Assembly: GCF_947499845.1 (NCBI RefSeq)
Contig: NZ_CANMPM010000014.1
Location: 21,214-85,213, forward strand
DNA from: an uncultured Pseudokineococcus sp.
GTDB taxonomy: Bacteria > Actinomycetota > Actinomycetes > Actinomycetales > Quadrisphaeraceae
Length of the DNA stretch: 64,000 nucleotides
Direction of reading: 5' to 3'
Shown here: positions 44,095 through 52,174 of the stretch, in pieces
How the letters are laid out: every line of letters starts with the position of its first letter
Numbering within the stretch: the stretch's first letter is position 1
The notes under the pieces: generated by a model
Databases searched by the model: none
What the model saw: the letters and a program-made list of their open reading frames with translations, nothing else
Told to the model about the DNA's origin: nothing
Made by a program: the position numbers and the translations under genes

Positions 44095-45294
44095 GTGCTC
44101 GACACGGGGACGGGCGCCTACACGGGCGCGTCGTGCGTGCTCATCGAGGACGGCCGCATCACGGCCGTCGGAGGCGACGAGGTGAGCGCCCCCGAGGGCG
44201 CCGAGGTCGTCGACGCCGGGGGCCGCACGGTCATGCCGGGCCTCGTCGACGCCCACGTCCACGTGACGGCGGCGACGGCGGACCTCTCCTCGCAGGCCGA
44301 GTGGTCGCCCGCCTACGTCACCGCCCACGCCGGCCGGATCATGGCCGGGATGCTCGAGCGGGGCTTCACGAGCGTCCGCGACGTCGGCGGGGCCGACCAC
44401 GGGCTCGCGGCCGCCGTCGAGGAGGGGCTGCTCCCCGGTCCGCGCCTCTTCTTCGGCGGGAAGGCGCTGAGCCAGACCGGGGGCCACGGGGACGGACGCA
44501 CCCCCGGCCGCACCGCGCCGCTCGACACCTCCTGCAGCTCGGGGCTGGCGCGCGTCGTCGACGGGCCCGACGCCTTCCGCCTGGCGGCCCGCGAGCAGCT
44601 GCGCACCGGCGCGCACCACATCAAGATCATGCTGTCGGGCGGGGTCGCCTCGCCGACGGACCGCATCGACTCGACGCAGAGCTCCGACGACGAGATCCGC
44701 GCCGTCGTCGAGGAGACGGCGGCGCAGAACCGCTACGTCACCGGCCACGCCTACACGGCGCGGTCGGTCAAGCGGGCGCTGCGCCTCGGCGTCCGGGGCA
44801 TCGAGCACGGGAACCTCGTCGACGACGAGTGCCTCGAGCTCTTCGTCGAGCACGGGGCCTTCCTCGTCCCGACGCTCGTGACCTACCAGCACCTCGCCAG
44901 CGAGGGCGCCGAGCACGGGCTGCCCCCGGCGAGCGTCGCCAAGGTCGCCACCGTGCTCGCGGCCGGCCTCGACGCCCTCGACCGGGCCACGCGCGCCGGC
45001 GTCGACGTCGTCCTCGGCACCGACCTGCTCGGCGGGATGCACCCGCACCAGAGCGAGGAGATCGCCATCCGCGCGCAGGTGCAGACCCCGGCGCAGGTGC
45101 TCGCGTCGGCGACGACGACGGCCGCGCGCCTCCTGCAGCGCGAGGGCGAGATCGGCGTGCTCGCGCCCGGCGCGCTCGGCGACCTGCTCGTCGTCGAGGG
45201 CGACCCGCTCGACGACGTCACGGTGCTGGCCCGCCCCGCCGAGAGCGTGCGGGTCGTCGTCAAGGACGGGCGCGTGGTGCATCGGGTGGGTTGA
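44095..45294 (+). CDS. Amidohydrolase (M38, imidazolonepropionase/Xaa-Pro dipeptidase-like), 5' end lost
   Basis: A 399-residue metal-dependent amidohydrolase. Ligands are in place: DAHVHV (HxH), the Lys in HHIKIMLSGG (candidate carboxylated lysine), His in TGHAYT and GIEHGN, and Asp in VLGTDLLGGMH. It is close to imidazolonepropionase-like dipeptidases. Coding sequence in the same frame continues upstream of the GTG at 44095 as RLLVRGGRVLD, the normal family N-terminus, but no start codon is found before unrelated sequence. The gene appears to have lost its first few codons and its promoter at the junction with the truncated symporter. Translation from GTG 44095 would delete about a dozen residues, including the first beta strand. 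Confidence 0.8.
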   Translation: MLDTGTGAYTGASCVLIEDGRITAVGGDEVSAPEGAEVVDAGGRTVMPGLVDAHVHVTAATADLSSQAEWSPAYVTAHAGRIMAGMLERGFTSVRDVGGADHGLAAAVEEGLLPGPRLFFGGKALSQTGGHGDGRTPGRTAPLDTSCSSGLARVVDGPDAFRLAAREQLRTGAHHIKIMLSGGVASPTDRIDSTQSSDDEIRAVVEETAAQNRYVTGHAYTARSVKRALRLGVRGIEHGNLVDDECLELFVEHGAFLVPTLVTYQHLASEGAEHGLPPASVAKVATVLAAGLDALDRATRAGVDVVLGTDLLGGMHPHQSEEIAIRAQVQTPAQVLASATTTAARLLQREGEIGVLAPGALGDLLVVEGDPLDDVTVLARPAESVRVVVKDGRVVHRVG

Positions 45295-45320
45295 GCCGGC
45301 TGCACCCGCACCGGCCTCGA

Positions 45321-45352
45321 GACCACCGTCCGTCCGTGGACGGGCGGTGGTC
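45321..45352. terminator. Bidirectional hairpin terminator
   Basis: Arms 45321-45335 and 45338-45352 pair over 15 bp with one G-T wobble, between the convergent amidohydrolase and vapC genes. The right arm ends next to the vapC stop. Confidence 0.7.
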
Positions 45353-45353
45353 C

Positions 45354-45758
45354 TCAGCCCCGGCCGTCCAGCGCGGCCGAGAGGTCGGTCGCCGCGAAGT
45401 CGTCGCCCTTGAACAGCAGCGCCTCCCCGCTGACGGCCGCGAGCGCGTAGGTGAAGCAGTCACCGAGGTTCAACCCCGCCGCGTGTCCGCTCCCCTTGCC
45501 GTAGTCGCGGTACGCCCGTCGCGCCAGCACGGCCTGCTCGGCGTCGAAGGGCTCCACCTCGACGCCCAGCACGTCCAGCAGCTCGTCGAGGCGACGGCTC
45601 AGCACGGGGTCACGGCGGGTGTCCACGACGATCGTGAGCTCGACGAGCGTCGCGGCGGACATGCGCAACCGGTCCGCGCCCTCCATCGCGGCGAGGTGGC
45701 GGTGCGCGTCCTCCTCGCCCCGCAGGACGGCGACGACCGCGGACGTGTCGACGATCAC
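45354..45758 (-). CDS. vapC: VapC-type PIN domain toxin
   Basis: A 134-residue PIN-domain ribonuclease of a type II toxin-antitoxin pair. The acidic active site is complete: Asp4 (IVDTSA), Glu in LVELTIV and Asp in LNLGDCFTYALA. The GTG at 45758 overlaps the vapB stop (GTGA), the usual coupling that makes antitoxin first. The longer open frame upstream is antitoxin sequence in another frame. VapC toxins cleave specific RNAs, often tRNAs; the target here is unknown. Confidence 0.93.
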   Translation of the reverse strand: MIVDTSAVVAVLRGEEDAHRHLAAMEGADRLRMSAATLVELTIVVDTRRDPVLSRRLDELLDVLGVEVEPFDAEQAVLARRAYRDYGKGSGHAAGLNLGDCFTYALAAVSGEALLFKGDDFAATDLSAALDGRG

Positions 45759-46009
45759 CGGGGCAGCCCCAGCTCGTCGTAGAGGCGGTCCACCGGGTCG
45801 CCCTCGTCGGCCCCCCACCGGGCGGCCGCGTCGTCGGCGATGCGCTGCAGGCGGACCCTGCGCTCCTCGCGCGCGCTCCCCTCGGACCGCACCGCGTCGA
45901 GCCTCGCGACCAGCGCTGCGGTCACCGCTGTCGTGACCGTCTCCCCTGTCGCCCGCGCGAGCTCGCGCGCGAGCCGCTCGGTCTCCTGGTTCTTGATGCT
46001 GAGGGCCAT
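45755..46009 (-). CDS. vapB: VapB-type antitoxin (Rv0623-like)
   Basis: An 84-residue antitoxin. The N-terminus MALSIKNQETERLARELA and TGETVTTAVTAAL match the VapB group of Mycobacterium Rv0623. The N-terminal region should bind DNA as a dimer and the C-terminus (RWGADEGDPVDRLYDELG) should cover the toxin active site. ATG start at 46009. Two direct repeats with an AGGTACCT palindrome lie immediately upstream, so the pair is probably autorepressed. Confidence 0.92.
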   Translation of the reverse strand: MALSIKNQETERLARELARATGETVTTAVTAALVARLDAVRSEGSAREERRVRLQRIADDAAARWGADEGDPVDRLYDELGLPR

Positions 46010-46010
46010 G

Positions 46011-46047
46011 GCACCAAGGTACCTGCGGTCATGCACCGAGGTACCTG
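46011..46047. promoter_or_regulatory. VapBC operator: two direct repeats with AGGTACCT palindromes
   Basis: GCACCAAGGTACCTG (46011-46025) and GCACCGAGGTACCTG (46033-46047) differ at one base and are 22 bp apart, two helical turns on the same face. The first is 2 bp from the vapB start and would cover its ribosome site or promoter. Confidence 0.75.
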
Positions 46048-46203
46048 GCGCTGGGCGAACACTCCTGAGGCGGCAGCGTCCGCCGCGCCTCGGCGCCGCT
46101 CCGGTTGACACCCCCTCCCCACCGGACGACCGTGCGCCCGGGGACGCCGCTTTCCGGGCCAACCCCCACGAGGTGCCCGGGATCGACGGCGACGGGGGAC
46201 GAC

Positions 46204-47985
46204 ATGTCAGCGACGACCAGCGAGGTCGGCCAGCGGGTGCGGCGCATGGACGCCGAGCAGCTGCCGGCCGGCAAGCACGAGCTGCACGGGCCGGGGCACT
46301 TCGCCGGCCTCTACTCGGCGGAGAACATCGCGGGGACGGAGTTCGTCTTCGGCGCGACCTTCGTCATCCTCGGCGCGTCCTTCGTCGACGTCCTCATCGG
46401 CCTGGCCGTCGGCAACGCGCTCGCCGTCCTCAGCTTCCGCTTCCTCACCGCGCCCATCGCGGTGCAGACGCGGATGAGCGTCTACACGTACCTGAGCCGC
46501 ATCGCCGGCGGCGTGACGACGAAGCTCTTCAACGGCGTCAACGCGCTCATCTTCGCCATCATCTCGGCGGCCATGATCACCGTGTCGGCGACGGCGTTCC
46601 GCATCGTCCTGGACTTCCCTGCGCAGGAGCAGGCGTACCCGACGAGCGTCGGCTTCATCGTGCTCGCCGTCGTCTTCGGCTCCGTGGCGGTGCTCGTGGC
46701 CGCCTTCGGCTTCAACGCCCTCGCGGAGTTCGCGAGCACCTGCGGCCCCTGGCTCGTCGTCATGTTCGCCACCGGGGGCATGGCGCTCATCCCGGCGGTG
46801 ACGCAGGAGGTCACCGGCTCCACCGTCCTCGGCGGCTGGGGCGACTTCATCACGGTCGGCGAGAGCTCGATCTTCACCGGCCAGACCCCCGACGGCGCCG
46901 CCGGCATCAGCCTGCTGGGGATCATCGGCTACAGCTGGGCGGCCAACTCCTTCGCGCACACCGGCCTCGTCGACATGTCGCTCCTGCGCTACGCGAGGAA
47001 GAGCTCGTACGGCTACACGTCAGCCACCGGCATGTTCCTCGGGCACTACATGGCGTGGGTCGCGGCCGGCTTCATGGGCGCGGCCGCCGCGGCGATCGTG
47101 CAGACGAGCATCACGGTCATCGAGCCCGGCCAGGTGGCCTTCCAGGCGCTCGGCTACGCCGGCCTCGCGGTCGTCGTCGTCGGCGGCTGGACGACGGCGA
47201 ACGCCAACCTCTACCGCGCCGGTCTCGCCGGCCAGGGCGTCTTCCCGCGCTTCACCCGCAAGAAGATGACGCTCATCATCGGCGTCGTCGTCCTCGTCGC
47301 GAGCGTCTTCCCGTTCGTCTACCGGGGCTACCTCAACCTCGTGACGTACGCGGGCATCACCCTCGTCCCGGTCGGCGGCATCCTCTTCGCCGAGCACTAC
47401 CTGCTGCGCCGCTTCGGCATGACGCGGTACTGGGCGCGCTACAAGGGCGTCACCAACGCGCCCGCGCTGCTCGCCTGGGGCATCACGCTCGGGCTGGCGG
47501 CGGCGGCCGTGGCGACCGGCCTCATGCCCGTCTACTTCGCCTTCGTGCCGGCCTTCCTGCTGAGCATGGTCCTGTACGTCCTCTTCGCCAGGGCGATGGG
47601 CGCGGCGCAGCGCTACCCCGAGGGCGAGGAGGCTGACCGGGTCCTCGCCGAGGAGGTCGAGGCGCTCCACGCCGAGCAGGCCGAGGCCGCCCCGACCGAC
47701 GTCGACACGACCGACCGCCGCCCGCTGACCCGCGCGCTGCTCGTCGTCTGGCTCGTCGACCTCGCCGTCATCTTCGTCATGGGTCTCGTCGTCCTCTTCG
47801 CGAGCCCGGACGTCGACACCTACGAGGCCAACCGCACCGCCTTCTGGTGGGTCGCGGCCGTCGGCACGGTCGTCTACTTCGTGGCGGCCTACTCCCGGCT
47901 GCGGTTGCGCAAGGCGCACGCCGCCCGGGTGCTCGCCGAGCACGGCGTCGACGACCCGCAGGGGCGCGCCGCGCAGACGGCGTGA
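46204..47985 (+). CDS. NCS1-type purine/cytosine permease family transporter
   Basis: A 593-residue integral membrane protein with 12 or more helices. The N-terminal half carries ENIAGTEFVFGATFVILGAS and GNALAVLSFRFLTAPIAVQ, matching nucleobase:cation symporter-1 proteins. The mid part includes GYSWAANSFAHTGLVDMSLLRY and GGWTTANANLYRAGLAGQG. The C-terminal 140 residues add a charged cytoplasmic segment (PEGEEADRVLAEEVEALHAE) and two extra spans. The ATG at 46204 was chosen because the upstream open frame is Pro/Thr-rich and non-conserved. The gene precedes a GH20 hexosaminidase by 22 bp, so its ligand may be related to amino-sugar or nucleoside breakdown products, but this is speculative. Confidence 0.87.
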   Translation: MSATTSEVGQRVRRMDAEQLPAGKHELHGPGHFAGLYSAENIAGTEFVFGATFVILGASFVDVLIGLAVGNALAVLSFRFLTAPIAVQTRMSVYTYLSRIAGGVTTKLFNGVNALIFAIISAAMITVSATAFRIVLDFPAQEQAYPTSVGFIVLAVVFGSVAVLVAAFGFNALAEFASTCGPWLVVMFATGGMALIPAVTQEVTGSTVLGGWGDFITVGESSIFTGQTPDGAAGISLLGIIGYSWAANSFAHTGLVDMSLLRYARKSSYGYTSATGMFLGHYMAWVAAGFMGAAAAAIVQTSITVIEPGQVAFQALGYAGLAVVVVGGWTTANANLYRAGLAGQGVFPRFTRKKMTLIIGVVVLVASVFPFVYRGYLNLVTYAGITLVPVGGILFAEHYLLRRFGMTRYWARYKGVTNAPALLAWGITLGLAAAAVATGLMPVYFAFVPAFLLSMVLYVLFARAMGAAQRYPEGEEADRVLAEEVEALHAEQAEAAPTDVDTTDRRPLTRALLVVWLVDLAVIFVMGLVVLFASPDVDTYEANRTAFWWVAAVGTVVYFVAAYSRLRLRKAHAARVLAEHGVDDPQGRAAQTA

Positions 47986-48007
47986 GGCCGCCGCACGGAG
48001 GAGGCTC

Positions 48008-49642
48008 GTGCCCGTGACCTCTCCCGCGCTGCTCCCCCGCCCGCAGCACCTCGTCGTCGGCGACGGCGAGCTCGTCCTCGACGCCGGCACCCGCGTCGCC
48101 GCTCCGGACGAGCTCTCCGACGTCCTCGCGCTGCTGCAGGCGGCCCTGCGCCCCGCGACGGGCCTCCCCCTGCGCGAGGGCGGTGACGACGCCGCCATCC
48201 GCCTCGAGCTCGACGCCGACCTCGGCCCGGAGGCCTTCACGCTCAGCACGGGCCCGGACGGCGCGCTCGTGCGCGGCGGGGACCGCGCCGGGGTCTTCTA
48301 CGGCTGCCAGGCGCTGCTGCAGCTGCTGCCCCCGGCCGTCCACCGGCGGGCGCCCGTCGCCGGGCAGCGGTGGGCGCTGCCCGCCGTCGAGGTGCGCGAC
48401 GCCCCCCGCTTCGCCTGGCGCGGGGTGATGCTCGACGTCGCGCGGCACCTCATGCCGAAGCACGACGTGCTCCGCTTCATCGACCTCATGGCGATGCACC
48501 GCCTCAACACGCTGCACTGGCACCTCACCGAGGACCAGGGCTGGCGCCTCGAGATCAAGAAGTACCCGCGCCTCACCGAGGTCGGGGCCTGGCGCCGCGA
48601 GAGCCAGGTCGGCGCGGCGGAGGACTCCCCGTCCGACGGGCGCCCGCACGGCGGCTCCTACACGCAGGACGACGTCCGCGAGGTCGTCGCCTACGCGGCG
48701 GCGCGGGGCATCACCGTCGTCCCCGAGATCGAGACGCCGGGGCACGTCCGGGCCGCACTGGCCGCCTACCCCGAGCTCGGCGTCACGGGCGAGCAGCGCG
48801 ACGTCTCCACCCGCTGGGGCATCGACCCCAACGTTCTCAACATGGAGGAGACGACGGTCCGCTTCTTCACCGACGTCCTCGACGAGGTGATGGAGCTCTT
48901 CCCCTCGACCGTCATCGGCATCGGCGGTGACGAGTGCCCGCGCGACCAGTGGCGCACCGACCCGCGCACCCAGGAGCGCATGCGCGAGCTGGGCGTGGAG
49001 CGCGAGGCCGACCTGCAGACGTGGTTCATGCGCCGCCTCGACGACCACCTCACCGCGCGCGGGCGCCGGTCCTTCGGGTGGGACGAGATCCTCGAGGGCG
49101 AGCTGGCGCCGACGGCGACCGTCGCCTCGTGGCGCGGCATGGCCGGCGCGGTGACGGCGGCGCGCCGCGGGCACGACGTCGTCGCGTGCCCCGACGACCT
49201 CGTCTACCTCGACTACCGCCAGTCCGAGCTGCCCAACGAGCCGATCCCCGTGGCGACGCCGCTGACGGTCGAGGACGTCTACACCAACTTCGAGCCTGTG
49301 CCGCCGCAGCTGTCGCCCGACGAGGCGCGCCACGTGCTCGGCGGCCAGGCGAACGTCTGGACCGAGCACGCCGACTCCCCGCGCACCGTCGACTACCTCG
49401 TCTTCCCGCGCCTGTGCGCCGTCGCCGAGGTGCTGTGGGCCGACGGCGAGCGCGACCTCGACGACTTCCAGCGGCGCCTGGGCGCGCACCTGGAGCGGCT
49501 CGACGCCGTCGGCGTCGAGTACCGCCGCGCCTCGGGCCCGCTGCCGTGGCAGGAGCGTCCCGGCGTCGTCGGACGACCGTCGACACGCGAGGAGCGGGCG
49601 GCGCACATGGCCGAGCTGACCAGGAGCATCACGGACGGCTGA
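48008..49642 (+). CDS. GH20 beta-N-acetylhexosaminidase
   Basis: A 544-residue hexosaminidase that removes terminal GlcNAc/GalNAc. An N-terminal GH20b domain (about 1-130) is followed by the barrel: FAWRGVMLDVARH, LHWHLTEDQGWRLEIKKYP, the catalytic pair Asp308-Glu309 in IGIGGDECP, WDEILEG and GGQANVWTEH near the end. There is no signal peptide, so it works on imported chito-oligosaccharides or muropeptide sugars, upstream of the nag operon functions at 30.7-38.9 kb. GTG start at 48008 with GGAGGAGG in front. It follows the NCS1 gene as a likely two-gene operon. Confidence 0.93.
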   Translation: MPVTSPALLPRPQHLVVGDGELVLDAGTRVAAPDELSDVLALLQAALRPATGLPLREGGDDAAIRLELDADLGPEAFTLSTGPDGALVRGGDRAGVFYGCQALLQLLPPAVHRRAPVAGQRWALPAVEVRDAPRFAWRGVMLDVARHLMPKHDVLRFIDLMAMHRLNTLHWHLTEDQGWRLEIKKYPRLTEVGAWRRESQVGAAEDSPSDGRPHGGSYTQDDVREVVAYAAARGITVVPEIETPGHVRAALAAYPELGVTGEQRDVSTRWGIDPNVLNMEETTVRFFTDVLDEVMELFPSTVIGIGGDECPRDQWRTDPRTQERMRELGVEREADLQTWFMRRLDDHLTARGRRSFGWDEILEGELAPTATVASWRGMAGAVTAARRGHDVVACPDDLVYLDYRQSELPNEPIPVATPLTVEDVYTNFEPVPPQLSPDEARHVLGGQANVWTEHADSPRTVDYLVFPRLCAVAEVLWADGERDLDDFQRRLGAHLERLDAVGVEYRRASGPLPWQERPGVVGRPSTREERAAHMAELTRSITDG

Positions 49643-49752
49643 GCCGTGCATCCCCGCCGGCTCGCCTGTGGACGACCTCAGCGGAGCTGAGCGGAGCGCT
49701 CCTAGCGTCGGAGGACGGGCGTCGCGAGGCGCCACCGACGCAGGGAGGCCGC

Positions 49753-50619
49753 ATGGACGTCGTCGCCCCACCTCAGGGACCGCCCGGTCCGGCCCTCCGA
49801 AGCCTTCCCGCTCCGTCCGAGGCGCTGCCTCGCCGGTCGGGTCGCGGCCGTGGCTGGGCCGTCGCCGCCCTGGTCACAGGTCTGGTCGCCGTCCTCGTCG
49901 CGGCGCTCGGGGCGCTCGTCCCCTTCGCCCTCCTCCCGGCGCCGCTCGCAGGGCTCCTCGGCACGGTCGCGCTGGCGACGGCCGTCGTCGCGCTCGTCCG
50001 CTCCCGGACGCTCGACGTGGTCCTCCTGGCCGCGGCGAGCGCTGCCTGCACCGCCACGGCAGGTCTGCTGTCCGTCGCCGCGCTGCTGCTCCCCCTCGGC
50101 CTCTCCGCCGCCGACGACCCGGTCAGGGCCGCGGGCGCCACGCCCACCGCCGAGCGGATCCCCGACGACGTCCTCGCCGGCTTCCGTGCCGACGCCCTCC
50201 CCCTCGGGCACCGGACGACGCTCGACGGCCAGCAGGTCGCCGTCGTCGCCGTGCTGACCGAGCGCGCCGAGGTCGACGTCCGGCTCGCCGGGCTGAGGCA
50301 GCTCGCCGACGAGGTCGCGGGGCTCGAGGACGTCGCGCTCGTCGAGCTCGAGGCGCCCGTCGACGGCGGCGGCTGGGCACCTCTCGTGGACAGCGGCGGC
50401 GTCGCCCTCGTCACCCCAGACGGCGACCCCTACGGCCCCCTGTCCACCGGGGGCTACCTCGGCTACGAGGTCGACACCCCCGTCGAGCTCGACCGCAGCG
50501 GCCTGCCGCGGGGGCGGGTCGTCATCGCCTTCTCCCTGCCGCCCGAGCTGGTGCGGGGCAGCACCGTCGTCGTCCTGTCGCCGGCGTGGACTGACGTGGC
50601 CACGTGGGCGGTGCCGTAA
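49753..50619 (+). CDS. Hypothetical membrane protein with four helices
   Basis: A 288-residue protein: hydrophilic N-terminus (about 1-33), three to four hydrophobic helices in residues 34-130, then a soluble domain (about 135-288) without known motifs (DGQQVAVVAVLTERAEVDVR, YLGYEVDTPVEL). The topology suggests a small membrane sensor or envelope protein, but I cannot assign a family. The ATG at 49753 has GGGAGG upstream, and a TAGCGT hexamer (49703-49708) is a possible -10. It is convergent with the aldehyde dehydrogenase operon. Confidence 0.72.
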   Translation: MDVVAPPQGPPGPALRSLPAPSEALPRRSGRGRGWAVAALVTGLVAVLVAALGALVPFALLPAPLAGLLGTVALATAVVALVRSRTLDVVLLAAASAACTATAGLLSVAALLLPLGLSAADDPVRAAGATPTAERIPDDVLAGFRADALPLGHRTTLDGQQVAVVAVLTERAEVDVRLAGLRQLADEVAGLEDVALVELEAPVDGGGWAPLVDSGGVALVTPDGDPYGPLSTGGYLGYEVDTPVELDRSGLPRGRVVIAFSLPPELVRGSTVVVLSPAWTDVATWAVP

Positions 50620-50662
50620 GGGTGAGGCGCCCGCGCCACGGCCGGTCAGGGGGCCGCCCGGC

Positions 50663-52174
50663 TCAGCCCCACGGGTCGGCGATGCCCGCGTACAGCGTCT
50701 CGAGGTACTCGCCGATGCCCTCCTCCCCGCCCTCGCGGCCGAGCCCCGACTGCTTGACGCCGCCGAAGGGCGCCGCCGGGTTGGAGATGACGCCGGTGTT
50801 GAGGCCGAGCATCCCGGTCTCGAGCCGCTCGACCAGGCGCAGCGACCGCGCCGTCGAGCCGGTGTAGGCGTACGCGACCAGACCGTACTCGGTGTCGTTG
50901 GCGAGCGCGACGGCCTCGTCCTCGGTCTCGAAGGTCACGACCGGCGCGACGGGGCCGAAGATCTCCTCGGCCAGCAGGCGCGACCCGAGGGGCACGTCGG
51001 CCAGCACCGTCGGGGCGTAGAAGTATCCGGGCCCCTCGACGCGCGAGCCGCCGGTCAGGACGCGCGCGCCGCGGGAGACGGCGTCGTCGACGAGGTCGGC
51101 GACCTTCGACCGCCCCTTCTCGTCGATCAGCGGCCCCACCTGCGCGCCGCTCTCCGTCCCGCGCGAGACGTGCACGGCGCCGACCCGCTCGGCCAGCCGT
51201 CGCGAGAAGTCCTCCGCCACCGCCGCGTGCACGTAGAAGCGGTTGGCCGAGGTGCAGGCCTCGCCGCCGTTGCGCAGCTTGGCGAGCATCGCCCCCTCCA
51301 CGGCGGCGTCGAGGTCGGCGTCCTCGAAGACGAGGAACGGCGCGTTGCCGCCCAGCTCCATCGACGTCCGCAGCACGCCGTCCGCCGCCTGCTTCAGCAG
51401 CTGCTTGCCCACCGCCGTCGAGCCCGTTAAGGAGAGCTTGCGCAGCCGCGGGTCGGCGATGAGCGGCCCGGTGACCTCCCCGGCCCGCGTGCACGGCACG
51501 ACGTTGACGACGCCGTCGGGCACGCCCGCGTCCTGCAGCACCTTCGCGAAGAGCAGGGACGTCAGCGGGGTCTCCGCCGCGGGCTTGAGCACCACGGTGC
51601 AGCCGGCGGCGAGCGCCGGCCCGATCTTGCGGGTGGCCATGGCCAGCGGGAAGTTCCACGGCGTGATGAGCAGGCACGGACCGACGGGCTTCCTCACCAC
51701 GAGGATCCGCTGCTTGCCGTCCGGCGCGGGCAGGTACCGCCCGGCCACGTGCGCCGCCTGCTCCGACGCCCAGCGGAGGAACTCGGCGCCGTAGGTCACC
51801 TCGCCGCGCGACTCGGCGAGCGACTTGCCCATCTCGAGCGTCATGAGCAGCGCGAGGTCCTCGGTGCGGGCGACGACGGCGTCGAAGGCCCTGCGCAGCA
51901 CCTCGGCCCGCTCGCGAGGCGCCGTCCTCCCCCACGCCGCCTGGGCGGCGACCGCGGCGTCGAGCGCGGCCGCGCCGTCCTCGACGCTCGCGTCGGCGAC
52001 GGTGGTGAGGACGGCCCCCGTGGACGGGTCCTCGACGGCGAACCGCTCGCCCGAGGAGGCCGGCACCCACCGGCCGCCGACGAGGAGGTCGGTGGGGACG
52101 CCGGCGAGCAGCTCGGCCTCGCGGGCGGCCTGCTCCGGCGGCACGGAGCGCGCCGACGCCGTGCCCGCGGTCAC
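50663..52174 (-). CDS. gabD: NAD(P)-dependent succinate-semialdehyde dehydrogenase-like aldehyde dehydrogenase
   Basis: A 503-residue aldehyde dehydrogenase with TPWNFPLAM, LKPAAETPLT, the cofactor loop LTGSTAVGKQL, the general base Glu in SMELGGNAP, nucleophile Cys in NGGEACTSANRF and EEIFGPVAPV. The MTLEMGKSLAESRGEV and GLNTGVISNPAAPFGG segments match the succinate-semialdehyde dehydrogenase group, which oxidises succinate semialdehyde to succinate. GTG start at 52174 overlaps the alcohol dehydrogenase stop. It is the last gene of a lactonase - zinc ribbon - alcohol dehydrogenase - aldehyde dehydrogenase operon, fitting the final step of 4-hydroxybutyrate breakdown. Confidence 0.9.
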   Translation of the reverse strand: MTAGTASARSVPPEQAAREAELLAGVPTDLLVGGRWVPASSGERFAVEDPSTGAVLTTVADASVEDGAAALDAAVAAQAAWGRTAPRERAEVLRRAFDAVVARTEDLALLMTLEMGKSLAESRGEVTYGAEFLRWASEQAAHVAGRYLPAPDGKQRILVVRKPVGPCLLITPWNFPLAMATRKIGPALAAGCTVVLKPAAETPLTSLLFAKVLQDAGVPDGVVNVVPCTRAGEVTGPLIADPRLRKLSLTGSTAVGKQLLKQAADGVLRTSMELGGNAPFLVFEDADLDAAVEGAMLAKLRNGGEACTSANRFYVHAAVAEDFSRRLAERVGAVHVSRGTESGAQVGPLIDEKGRSKVADLVDDAVSRGARVLTGGSRVEGPGYFYAPTVLADVPLGSRLLAEEIFGPVAPVVTFETEDEAVALANDTEYGLVAYAYTGSTARSLRLVERLETGMLGLNTGVISNPAAPFGGVKQSGLGREGGEEGIGEYLETLYAGIADPWG

